This document shows positions 1 through 5,855 of a stretch of 6,894 bases of DNA, piece after piece. The first letter of the stretch is position 1. Each line of letters begins with the position of its first letter. The stretch is from the NCBI GenBank assembly GCA_021844355.1, contig JAKBTP010000020.1, positions 1 to 6,894 on the forward strand, read 5' to 3'. Source of the DNA: a bacterium. Its GTDB lineage: Bacteria > Chloroflexota > Dormibacteria > Aeolococcales > Bog-877. The position numbers and the translations under genes are program-made. Under the pieces are notes generated by a model. That model was not told the DNA's origin. It saw only the letters and a list, made by a program, of their open reading frames with translations, and searched no databases.

Positions 1-1
1 G

Positions 2-46
2 GATCTTTTGAGCGGTCGTGAACCGGCCGAGGAGGGGGTGAGGTGA
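2..46 (+). CDS. C-terminal end of an upstream gene (partial; possibly hisS)
   Basis: Reading from base 2, an open frame gives DLLSGREPAEEGVR and stops at a TGA (44-46). That TGA overlaps the GTG start of aspS as GTGA, the same translational-coupling arrangement seen further down between the anti-sigma-like and sigma genes. With only 14 residues the product cannot be recognised. hisS directly upstream of aspS is a very common bacterial gene order, so the tail of histidyl-tRNA synthetase is the natural guess, but that rests on synteny and not on sequence. A competing frame from base 1 stops at 19-21, so even the choice of frame is uncertain. Confidence 0.3.
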   Translation, partial: DLLSGREPAEEGVR

Positions 47-1818
47 AGGGTCGAACGATGTGCGGGGCCCTCTCGGCCGCCGACGAGGGCCGCCGGGTGA
101 TCCTGGCGGGGTGGGTGAACCACCGTCGCGACCACGGCGGGCTCACCTTCATCGACCTCAGGGACCACACCGGGGTGGTTCAGCTCACCTTCAACCCCGA
201 GACGGCCGAAGAGGCGAAGCGCGTCGCCGAGCGCTGCCGCCTGGAGTGGGTGATCCGGGTGGAGGGGGTGGTGGCCCTGAGGCCGGAGGGAAGTGAGAAC
301 CCCAACCTCCCCACCGGTGAGGTCGAGGTGAGGGCAGATCGCTGCGAGGTCCTGGCCCAGGCCCAGGCGATGCCCCTCGGGGTTGGCGACGAGGCGGTGG
401 CGGACGAGCGGGTTCGGCTCCAGTACCGCTACCTGGACCTCCGCCGGCCCAGGATGCAGCGGAACCTGCGCGCCCGCCACCGCTTCATCAAGGCCTTGCG
501 CGACGCCGGCGACCGCCTCGGTTTCGTGGAGATCGAGACCCCCACCATGGTCCCCAGCACCCCGGAGGGGGCTCGCGACTTCCTCATCCCCAGCCGGCTG
601 TGGCCCGGCCATGTCTGGGCCCTGCCGCAGTCGCCCCAGCTCTACAAGCAGCTCTCCATGGTGGGGGGCTTCGACCGCTACCTGCAGATCGCCCGCTGCT
701 GGCGGGACGAGGATCTTCGGGCCGACCGCCAGTTCGAGTTCACCCAGCTCGACCTGGAGATGTCCTTCGTGGAGGAGGAGGAGGTCTACTCGGTGCTGGA
801 GGAGATGGTGTCAACCGCCTGGGAGGCGGCCTTCCAGGTGACGCCGCCCACCCCCTGGCCGCGCCTCCCCTTCGCCGAGGCGATGCGCAGGTACGGCTCC
901 GACAAGCCCGACACCCGCTTCGGCCACGAGCTCTGCGAGGTCTCCCAGGTGTTCGCCTCCAGCGAGTTCCAGGTATTTCGCCGGGCGCTGGACCAGGGCG
1001 GCGCCGTGGTGGCCCTGCGCGTCCCCGAGGGGGCGCAGCTCACCCGTGGGGAGCTGGAGGGCGCCTTCCTGGAGGTCGCCCGGACCTACGGCGCTCAGGG
1101 GCTGGCCTACTGCTGGCAGCGCGACGCTGGTCTCGAGGGCGGCATCTCCAAGTTCCTGAGCGAGGCGGAGGCGGACCGCCTCCGCCAGGAGTTGGGGCTG
1201 ACCGCCGGGGACCTGGTGCTGTTCACGGCCGGCCCGAGGCAGACGGCGCTGGTGTCCCTGGGGCAGGTGCGGCTGCACGCGGCGCGGCGGCTTGGATGGA
1301 TCCCCGAGGGACGGTTCGACTTCCTCTGGGTCACCGAGTTCCCCCTGTTTGAGCGCGACCCGAGAACCGGGGAGGTGTCACCCATGCACCACCCCTTCAC
1401 CCAGCCCCACCCCGACGACTGGGGTCTGTTGCGCACAGAGCCTGAGAAGGTCCGCTCGCGCGCCTACGACATCGTCTGCAATGGGGTGGAGCTGGGCTCG
1501 GGCTCCCTGCGCATCACGGACCCCCGTCAGCAGGCGGAGATCTTCTCGGTGCTCGGCTTCAGCGAGGCCGAGGTGGCCACCAAGTTCGGCTTCCTGATCG
1601 AGGCCTTTCGCTACGGGCCTCCGCCCCACGGGGGGTTCGCCGCCGGCATCGACCGGATGGTGATGGTGGGGCTGGGGGAGAGCTCCATCCGCGAGGTGAT
1701 CGCCTTCCCCAAGACCCAGACGGGGGCCGACCCCATGACCGGCGCTCCCACCCGGGTGGCGGAGGCGCAGCTGGCGGAGGTGGGGCTGAGGCTGGCGGCG
1801 CCTCCGCCTCCCAGCTGA
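43..1818 (+). CDS. aspS: Aspartyl-tRNA synthetase, bacterial type, probably non-discriminating
   Basis: Class II synthetase that charges tRNA-Asp with aspartate in the cytosol; 591 residues is the normal length for bacterial AspRS. The N-terminal OB-fold anticodon domain spans about residues 1-110 and begins with the typical RTMCG, then GWVNHRRDHGG. The catalytic core follows: the flipping loop near STPEGARDFLIPSR (about 170-185), motif 2 around ARCWRDEDLRADRQFEF (about 217-233) and motif 3 around GGFAAGIDRM with SSIREVIAFPK (about 530-560). Between them lies the GAD insertion domain (about 285-420) that separates bacterial from archaeal/eukaryotic AspRS. His31 and Gly83 match residues reported for AspRS enzymes that also charge tRNA-Asn, which would require GatCAB to finish Asn-tRNA synthesis; this is inference. 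The start is GTG at 43, preceded by a GGAGGGGG-like ribosome site (31-38). The ATG at 58 would remove the conserved N-terminal residues. No terminator with a T-run follows the stop. Confidence 0.97.
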   Translation: MKGRTMCGALSAADEGRRVILAGWVNHRRDHGGLTFIDLRDHTGVVQLTFNPETAEEAKRVAERCRLEWVIRVEGVVALRPEGSENPNLPTGEVEVRADRCEVLAQAQAMPLGVGDEAVADERVRLQYRYLDLRRPRMQRNLRARHRFIKALRDAGDRLGFVEIETPTMVPSTPEGARDFLIPSRLWPGHVWALPQSPQLYKQLSMVGGFDRYLQIARCWRDEDLRADRQFEFTQLDLEMSFVEEEEVYSVLEEMVSTAWEAAFQVTPPTPWPRLPFAEAMRRYGSDKPDTRFGHELCEVSQVFASSEFQVFRRALDQGGAVVALRVPEGAQLTRGELEGAFLEVARTYGAQGLAYCWQRDAGLEGGISKFLSEAEADRLRQELGLTAGDLVLFTAGPRQTALVSLGQVRLHAARRLGWIPEGRFDFLWVTEFPLFERDPRTGEVSPMHHPFTQPHPDDWGLLRTEPEKVRSRAYDIVCNGVELGSGSLRITDPRQQAEIFSVLGFSEAEVATKFGFLIEAFRYGPPPHGGFAAGIDRMVMVGLGESSIREVIAFPKTQTGADPMTGAPTRVAEAQLAEVGLRLAAPPPPS

Positions 1819-2021
1819 GTCTTCGGTCATCTGCTACCGTGGAGATGGCCCGGGGCCCCGCCGAACGCCAGCGCCCGACCCTAGTGATGAATTTCCCGGG
1901 AGCGCCAACAGAGCTGGTGGCCCACATGCCCCCTTGGGGGGAAGTGGAAAGCCGCGTGCGGCGCACCCACCTGGTGGTGCAGGGATCGGAACCAGGCCGG
2001 CGGGCCGCCCCGGGCCCTTGG

Positions 2022-2047
2022 GTTTGGCCAGCTCGACATCGGGGGAT
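2022..2047 (+). promoter_or_regulatory. Candidate SigB/SigF-type promoter of the sigma operon
   Basis: GTTT at 2022-2025 is followed after 16 bases by GGGGAT at 2042-2047. The known SigB (Bacillus) and SigF (mycobacterial) consensus is GTTT with about 14-17 bases to GGGTAT, so this matches the -35 core and five of six -10 bases at the proper spacing. GTTT is uncommon in such GC-rich DNA. A start site seven bases after the hexamer would fall near A2054, leaving only about 2-5 untranslated bases before the GTG/ATG at 2056/2059. Its place in front of a SigB/F-class operon suits positive autoregulation, as known for those sigma factors. Only one such site was found by eye and it is untested. Confidence 0.45.
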
Positions 2048-2049
2048 GT
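2036..2049. repeat. Short dyad ACATC-GGGG-GATGT overlapping the candidate -10
   Basis: A perfect 5-bp inverted repeat with a 4-base spacer covers the GGGGAT element of the candidate sigma promoter. It could be a small operator half-site pair or an RNA hairpin if transcription starts upstream, but at this length it could also be chance. Confidence 0.25.
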
Positions 2050-2055
2050 ACTGAG

Positions 2056-2484
2056 GTGATGAGCACAGCGCCAGCCTCGCAGACCGAGCTGCGGATCCCC
2101 GCGGACCCCCAGTACATCGTGGTGGCCAAGCGGGCGGCGGCGGGCATGGCCAGCGTGGCCGGACTGGGGGTGGAGGCGCTGGAGGAGCTCAACATCGCCA
2201 TCGCCGAGGCCTGTGAGCACACCATCGGGGCGGCGCTGGCCGCCGGGCTCAGGGACGCCAGGGTGCGCATCGCCTTTGACGTCCAGGAGGACGCCCTGCG
2301 AGTGGATGTGCGCCTCCTGCACAGCCGCGGCGAGCCGGTCCCGGCCGCCTCCGGGACCCGCGACCAGCGGGAGGCGCTGGACCTGGCCATCCACATGCTC
2401 CGCTGCTTCGCCGACGATGTCGACTTCCAGGCGGTGGGGAGCGGGCTTCTGCACGTCCGTCTGGCCAAGTATCGACTGCGGTGA
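2056..2484 (+). CDS. RsbW/SpoIIAB-like putative anti-sigma factor with degenerate ATP site
   Basis: A 142-residue protein with the layout of the GHKL-fold anti-sigma kinases RsbW/SpoIIAB, which hold a SigB/F-class sigma factor and phosphorylate an anti-anti-sigma factor. A helix ELNIAIAEACEHTI (44-57) aligns with the SpoIIAB N-box SEAVTNAI, and the end, CFADDVDFQAV...LHVRLAKYRL (117-141), aligns with NFMDDV...IRLTKHL. The nucleotide-binding residues have changed: Glu51 is kept, the N-box Asn is His55, no DxGxG G1 box is present (VRLLHSRGEPV, 85-95), and the G2 GxG is DLA (109-111). It may therefore bind sigma without kinase activity. GTG 2056 and ATG 2059 are both possible starts; GAGGTGAT (2053-2060) looks like a ribosome site but overlaps them. 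No start lies upstream before the in-frame stop at 1888. The stop overlaps the sigma start (GTGA), implying coupled translation. No RsbV-like partner is in the window. Confidence 0.75.
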   Translation: MMSTAPASQTELRIPADPQYIVVAKRAAAGMASVAGLGVEALEELNIAIAEACEHTIGAALAAGLRDARVRIAFDVQEDALRVDVRLLHSRGEPVPAASGTRDQREALDLAIHMLRCFADDVDFQAVGSGLLHVRLAKYRLR

Positions 2485-3257
2485 CCGAGGCGGGGTTCCG
2501 CAGCAGCCCCACCCGCTACGACCGCGACCTGCAGCACCGCCTCTTCGAGGAATACCGGCGCCACCACTCCCCTGAGGTTCGGGAGCGGCTGGTGGAGCAG
2601 TACCAGGCGCTGGTTCGCTCCCTGGCCCGGCGATTTGCGGGGCGCGGCGAGCCGCTGGAGGACCTGGAGCAGGTGGGCTTCCTGGGGCTGATCTCGGCCA
2701 TAGAGCGCTTCGACCCCGGTCTCGGGCTGGAGTTCACCACCTTCGCCACCCCGACCATCCTCGGGGAGATCAAGCGCTACTTCCGCGACAAGAGTTGGGC
2801 GGTCAGGGTCCCTCGCCGTCTTCAGGAGACCTACGCCAAGGTGGTCCGGGTGCAGCAGGAGATGGCCCAACGGCTGGGCCGCAGCCCCACGGTGGCGGAG
2901 ATCGCCAGGGAGCTGGAGCTGGAGGCGGACGAGGTGCTCCAGGCGCTGGAGGCCGGGCCCGCTCACCGCGCCGTGTCCCTCGACGCCCCGGCCCAGGGTG
3001 CGGACGAGGACCAGGAGGTGGGGGATAGGGTGGGCGTCGAGGACCAGAACCTGGACCGGATAGAGCTCCAGAATGTCCTGGGGACGGCGCTCCGCCACCT
3101 GACCCCTCGCGAGCAGGAGATCATGATCCTCCGCTTCGTTGACCAGTTGCCTCAGACCGAGGTCGCCCGCCGCCTGGGGATCAGCCAGATGCACGTCAGC
3201 CGGCTGCAGCGAGCGGCCCTCGACCGCCTGCGGCGGGAGATGCCCCTCGAGGGTTGA
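2481..3257 (+). CDS. RNA polymerase sigma-70 family factor, SigB/SigF/SigG class
   Basis: A 258-residue group 3 sigma factor that directs RNA polymerase to alternative promoters (general stress or developmental in characterised relatives). Region 2 (about 36-105) contains DLEQVGFLGLISAIERFD, then EFTTFATPTILGEIKRYFRD with KSWAVRVPRRLQE, the signature of the SigB/F/G class. Region 3 (about 115-195) includes RLGRSPTVAEIARELELEAD and SLDAP. Region 4 (about 197-252) has LTPREQEIMILRFVDQLPQTE and the helix-turn-helix ARRLGISQMHVSRLQRAALD. All regions are present, so it should be functional. GTG 2481 is the start because it overlaps the upstream stop as GTGA. The partner upstream is an RsbW/SpoIIAB-like protein, the classic arrangement for this class. 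Which subgroup (SigB, SigF or SigG) cannot be told from the sequence, so no symbol is given. The last codons run into the alaS promoter region. Confidence 0.93.
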   Translation: MTEAGFRSSPTRYDRDLQHRLFEEYRRHHSPEVRERLVEQYQALVRSLARRFAGRGEPLEDLEQVGFLGLISAIERFDPGLGLEFTTFATPTILGEIKRYFRDKSWAVRVPRRLQETYAKVVRVQQEMAQRLGRSPTVAEIARELELEADEVLQALEAGPAHRAVSLDAPAQGADEDQEVGDRVGVEDQNLDRIELQNVLGTALRHLTPREQEIMILRFVDQLPQTEVARRLGISQMHVSRLQRAALDRLRREMPLEG

Positions 3258-3265
3258 GCCCGGGG

Positions 3266-3285
3266 CGGCTGTTAGAATCCAGCCG
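3266..3285. repeat. 6-bp inverted repeat CGGCTG/CAGCCG framing the alaS -10
   Basis: CGGCTG (3266-3271) and its exact reverse complement CAGCCG (3280-3285) are separated by the 8-base TTAGAATC, so the dyad is centred on the -10 element. It may be an operator: E. coli AlaRS is known to bind a palindrome at its own promoter and repress it. It is not an intrinsic terminator of the sigma gene, because no T-run follows. Confidence 0.4.
3270..3278 (+). promoter_or_regulatory. Extended -10 promoter of alaS (TGTTAGAAT)
   Basis: TG at 3270-3271 plus TAGAAT at 3273-3278 makes a near-perfect extended -10 (TGN-TATAAT, one mismatch) in very GC-rich DNA, 13 bases after the sigma stop codon. No good -35 is seen at 16-18 bases; TTGAGC (3254-3259) is only 13 bases away. 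Extended -10 promoters can work without a -35. The start site would be near 3285, giving a leader of about 23 bases to the TTG at 3308. This lets alaS be transcribed independently of the sigma operon. Confidence 0.55.
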
Positions 3286-3307
3286 ACCTGCCAGGGATGG
3301 GGACCAC

Positions 3308-5854
3308 TTGCTCAGTTCGCAGATCCGCACGCGTTTTTTAGAGTACTTCCAGGCTCGGGACCACCTCCTGGTGCCCAGCGCCTCGCTGGTGCCGGAGGAC
3401 GATCCCAGCCTGCTGCTCGTGGGCGCCGGCATGGTGCCCTTCAAGCCTTATTTCCTCGGCCGAATGGAGCCGCCGGCGCCCCGGCTCACCTCCTGTCAGC
3501 GAGCCTTCCGGGCGGTGGACATCGAGGAGGTGGGCAACAGCACCCGGCACGACACCTTCTTCGAGATGCTGGGCAACTTCAGCTTCGGGTCCTATTTCAA
3601 GGAGGAGGCGATCCGGTACGCCTACCAGTTCCTGACCGGGGAGTTGGGCCTCGACCCAGAGCGGATGCACTTCAGCATCCACCCCTCGGACAAGCTCTCG
3701 GAGCGCCTCTGGCAAGAGGTGGCCGGGGTGGGCCCGGAGCGCATCGTCGCCCTGGAGGACAACTACTGGCAGGCGGGTCCGACCGGCCCCTTCGGGGTTG
3801 ACAGCGAGATCTACTTCGACCTCGGTCCGGAGCACGGCACGGCTCCCCAGGAGGCTCCGGGGCGGGGTGAACGCTACCTGGAGATCTGGAACCTCGTGTT
3901 CATGGACTCCGAGCGGCTGCCCGACGGCTCCTCAGTTCCCCTGCCCCGACCGGGGGTGGACACCGGGATGGGGCTGGAGCGCATCACCCGGGTGGTGCAG
4001 GGGAAGTCATCCATCTTCGACACCGACCTGTTCGCCCCCCTGGTCCAGGACTTCCGCGGTCGGGCTGCGGACCTGGACCAGCTGGGTGAGGGTGCCGGAC
4101 GCCGCCACTTGTGGATCCTCGCCGACCACGCTCGGGGAGCGTGTGCCCTGATCTCGGACGGGGTGAGGCCATCGAACGAAGGCCGGGGCTATGTCCTGCG
4201 CCGCCTCGTCCGCCGGGCGCTGGTGAGCGCCCAGGCACTGGGGCTGACCGGCGGGCTGGCGCCGGCCGCCCGGGTGGTGGCCCAGATCCTGGAAGACCCC
4301 ATGCCCCAGCTCGGTGGGCAGGTGGGCGAGATCGAGTCGGTGCTCCAGGAGGAGGAGGCTCGCTTCGCCGAGGTGTTGGATCGGGGGCTGGGGATGTTCC
4401 TGCGCCTGGCGGCAGAGGGGCCCGGGATCTCGGCAGCCGACGCCTTCCGCCTCCACGACACCTTCGGCTTCCCCATCGAATTGACCCGGGACCTGGCCGC
4501 GTCCCGGGGGCTGGAGGTCGACACCGCCGGGTTCGAGCGGCTCCTTGGCGAGCAGCGCCTCCGGGGGAGGGGACCCGCGCGGACGGAGCTGCCGGCGCTT
4601 CCCGGCAGCGAGTTCGTGGGCTACGAGCAGATGGAGGTCGAGGCTCGAGTTGAGCTGGTCCTCTCTGGGGGGCGCCCGGCGGAGAGGCTGGGCCAGGGGG
4701 AGCGTGGAGAGGTGGTCCTGAATCGGAGCCCCTTCTACCCTGAGGGCGGAGGACAGGTGGGAGACCGCGGACGGCTGACCTGGCCTGAGGGCGCCGCGGA
4801 GGTGGAGGACACCCGACCCGGCGGGCCGGGGTCTCAGCTCGTCAGCTGCCTGGTGACCCGCGGGCAGCTGCAGCCCGGGCTGGAGGTGCGGGCCGAAGTG
4901 GACCCCGACCACCGCCTGGGCTGTGCCTCGCACCACTCCGCCACCCACCTGCTCAACTCCGCCCTGCGGCTGGTCCTTGGCCCCGAGGTGGCCCAGCGCG
5001 GGTCGCTGGTGACTCCGGACCATGCCACCTTCGACTTCAGCTGGCCCCGACCACTCACCCCGGAGGAGGTGCTGGAGGTGGAGCGCAGGGTCAACGACGC
5101 CGTCCGCCGGGACCTGCCCCGGCAGGTGGAGCTGCTCACCCTGGAGGAGGCCAGAAGGAGCGGGGCCATCTCCCTCGAAGGAGAGACCTACCGGGAACCG
5201 GTCCGGGTGGTCAGCTTCCTCGGCTTCTCCCGGGAGCTCTGCGGCGGCACCCATGTGGCGGCCAGTGGACAGCTGGGGGCGGTGGTGCTGACCGGTGAGA
5301 GGAGCGTGGGGCAGGGCCTGCGCCGGCTCGAGCTCCGATCTGGAAACGCCGCCGAGCGATGGTGGGAGGCCCAGCGGGAGCTGGTCCAGCAGACCGCCCT
5401 CGCCCTGGGCAGCCCTCCGGCCGAGGTTCCCGGCCGGGTGGCGACCCTGCTCGAACGCACCAGGGGGCTGGAGCGGGCGCTGCGGGAGGCCTCCCAGGGC
5501 CGAGGTGGCGCTGAGACCTCCCTGGCCTTCCCTGGAGGGGAGTTGCCGGTCCACGACTCACCGCTACCGATGGAGCGCGCCGAGATGCGGCGGCTCGGCG
5601 AGAGGTTGGCGGAGCGCAACCCCAGTGGGAGCGCGGCGGTCCTGGCCGGTGGCATTCTGCTGGTGCTGCTGGGGGCCCCGCTGATCGGCCGGGGGCTGGC
5701 GGCCGGTGACCTGGCCAAGAAGGTGTGCTCGGCCCTGGGCGGTGCCGGGGGGGGGCGGCCAGAACTCGGCCAGGGGACCCTGCCCGAGGGAGAGCACGCC
5801 GCCGCCATTCGGGAGTTGCGTAACATCCTGGAAAAGCTCCCGGAGGAAGCCTGA
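3308..5854 (+). CDS. alaS: Alanyl-tRNA synthetase
   Basis: Class IIc synthetase that charges tRNA-Ala with alanine and edits mischarged Ser/Gly; 848 residues from this start, close to the usual 850-880. The catalytic domain shows QIRTRFLEYF at the N-terminus, SCQRAFRAVDIEEVGN, HDTFFEMLGNFSFGSYFK, NYWQAGPTGPFGVDSEIY and VDTGMGLERITRVVQG. The editing domain keeps both halves of its zinc site: HSATH (His543, His547) and ELCGGTHV (Cys645, His649). The C-terminal C-Ala/DHHA1 domain ends with GGGRPELGQGTLPEG. In the PFGVDSE segment, Phe and Val-Asp replace the more usual Cys-Gly-Pro-Cys pattern. The start is TTG 3308, because alanyl synthetases begin just before this SxQIRxxFLxYF stretch, a GGGGA ribosome-like site precedes it and the predicted transcript begins near 3285. 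The frame is open back to a TTG at 3254 overlapping the sigma stop, which would add 18 unconserved residues. The next gene starts one base after the stop. Confidence 0.96.
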   Translation: MLSSQIRTRFLEYFQARDHLLVPSASLVPEDDPSLLLVGAGMVPFKPYFLGRMEPPAPRLTSCQRAFRAVDIEEVGNSTRHDTFFEMLGNFSFGSYFKEEAIRYAYQFLTGELGLDPERMHFSIHPSDKLSERLWQEVAGVGPERIVALEDNYWQAGPTGPFGVDSEIYFDLGPEHGTAPQEAPGRGERYLEIWNLVFMDSERLPDGSSVPLPRPGVDTGMGLERITRVVQGKSSIFDTDLFAPLVQDFRGRAADLDQLGEGAGRRHLWILADHARGACALISDGVRPSNEGRGYVLRRLVRRALVSAQALGLTGGLAPAARVVAQILEDPMPQLGGQVGEIESVLQEEEARFAEVLDRGLGMFLRLAAEGPGISAADAFRLHDTFGFPIELTRDLAASRGLEVDTAGFERLLGEQRLRGRGPARTELPALPGSEFVGYEQMEVEARVELVLSGGRPAERLGQGERGEVVLNRSPFYPEGGGQVGDRGRLTWPEGAAEVEDTRPGGPGSQLVSCLVTRGQLQPGLEVRAEVDPDHRLGCASHHSATHLLNSALRLVLGPEVAQRGSLVTPDHATFDFSWPRPLTPEEVLEVERRVNDAVRRDLPRQVELLTLEEARRSGAISLEGETYREPVRVVSFLGFSRELCGGTHVAASGQLGAVVLTGERSVGQGLRRLELRSGNAAERWWEAQRELVQQTALALGSPPAEVPGRVATLLERTRGLERALREASQGRGGAETSLAFPGGELPVHDSPLPMERAEMRRLGERLAERNPSGSAAVLAGGILLVLLGAPLIGRGLAAGDLAKKVCSALGGAGGGRPELGQGTLPEGEHAAAIRELRNILEKLPEEA
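5842..5847 (+). promoter_or_regulatory. Shine-Dalgarno (GGAGGA) of the FtsA-like gene
   Basis: GGAGGA lies inside the last codons of alaS, eight bases before ATG 5856, which is near-ideal spacing. It fixes the start of the next gene and implies that the two are translated from the same transcript. Confidence 0.8.
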
Positions 5855-5855
5855 G

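Larger units (their letters stand above)
1819..2055. other. Intergenic region between aspS and the anti-sigma-like gene
   Basis: This 237-base stretch holds no gene I can support. An open frame (GTG at 1839, ATGs at 1845 and 1887, stop 2052-2054) would encode up to 71 residues. It has no ribosome site, no recognisable motif, and a third-position GC of about 75% by hand count, which looks lower than the flanking genes. TGCTACCGT (1832-1840), 14 bases after the aspS stop, has the form of an extended -10 (TGN-TAnnnT) but no matching -35, so it is only a weak promoter candidate. GC-only palindromes (1851-1860; the C5/G5 hairpin at 1929-1940) lack the T-run of an intrinsic terminator. The 3' end carries the SigB/F-like promoter and a small dyad, annotated separately. 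Confidence 0.6.

Noticed and set aside
1851..1940. GC palindromes (CGGGGCCCCG at 1851-1860; C5-TT-G5 at 1929-1940) as a terminator of aspS
   Set aside because: No T-run follows either, and such palindromes are expected by chance at this base composition.
1839..2054. Small open frame of up to 71 codons between aspS and the anti-sigma-like gene, ending one base before it
   Set aside because: No ribosome site before any of its starts, no recognisable motif, Pro/Arg/Gly-rich composition typical of chance frames in GC-rich DNA, and lower third-position GC than its neighbours appear to have. Conservation in relatives could revive it.
1881..3194. Long open frame (437 codons) on the minus strand opposite the sigma module
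   Set aside because: Antisense shadow of two well-supported genes. Its translation is low-complexity and leucine/arginine-rich, with no domain signature.
3254..3307. TTG 3254 as the alaS start (overlapping the sigma stop)
   Set aside because: The added 18 residues have no counterpart in AlaRS, and the region instead contains a likely promoter and dyad. TTG 3308 lies at the family's normal N-terminus.
4007..5554. Long open frame (515 codons) on the minus strand opposite alaS
   Set aside because: Codon-bias shadow of alaS, whose conserved motifs cover the same bases. The antisense product shows no recognisable motif.
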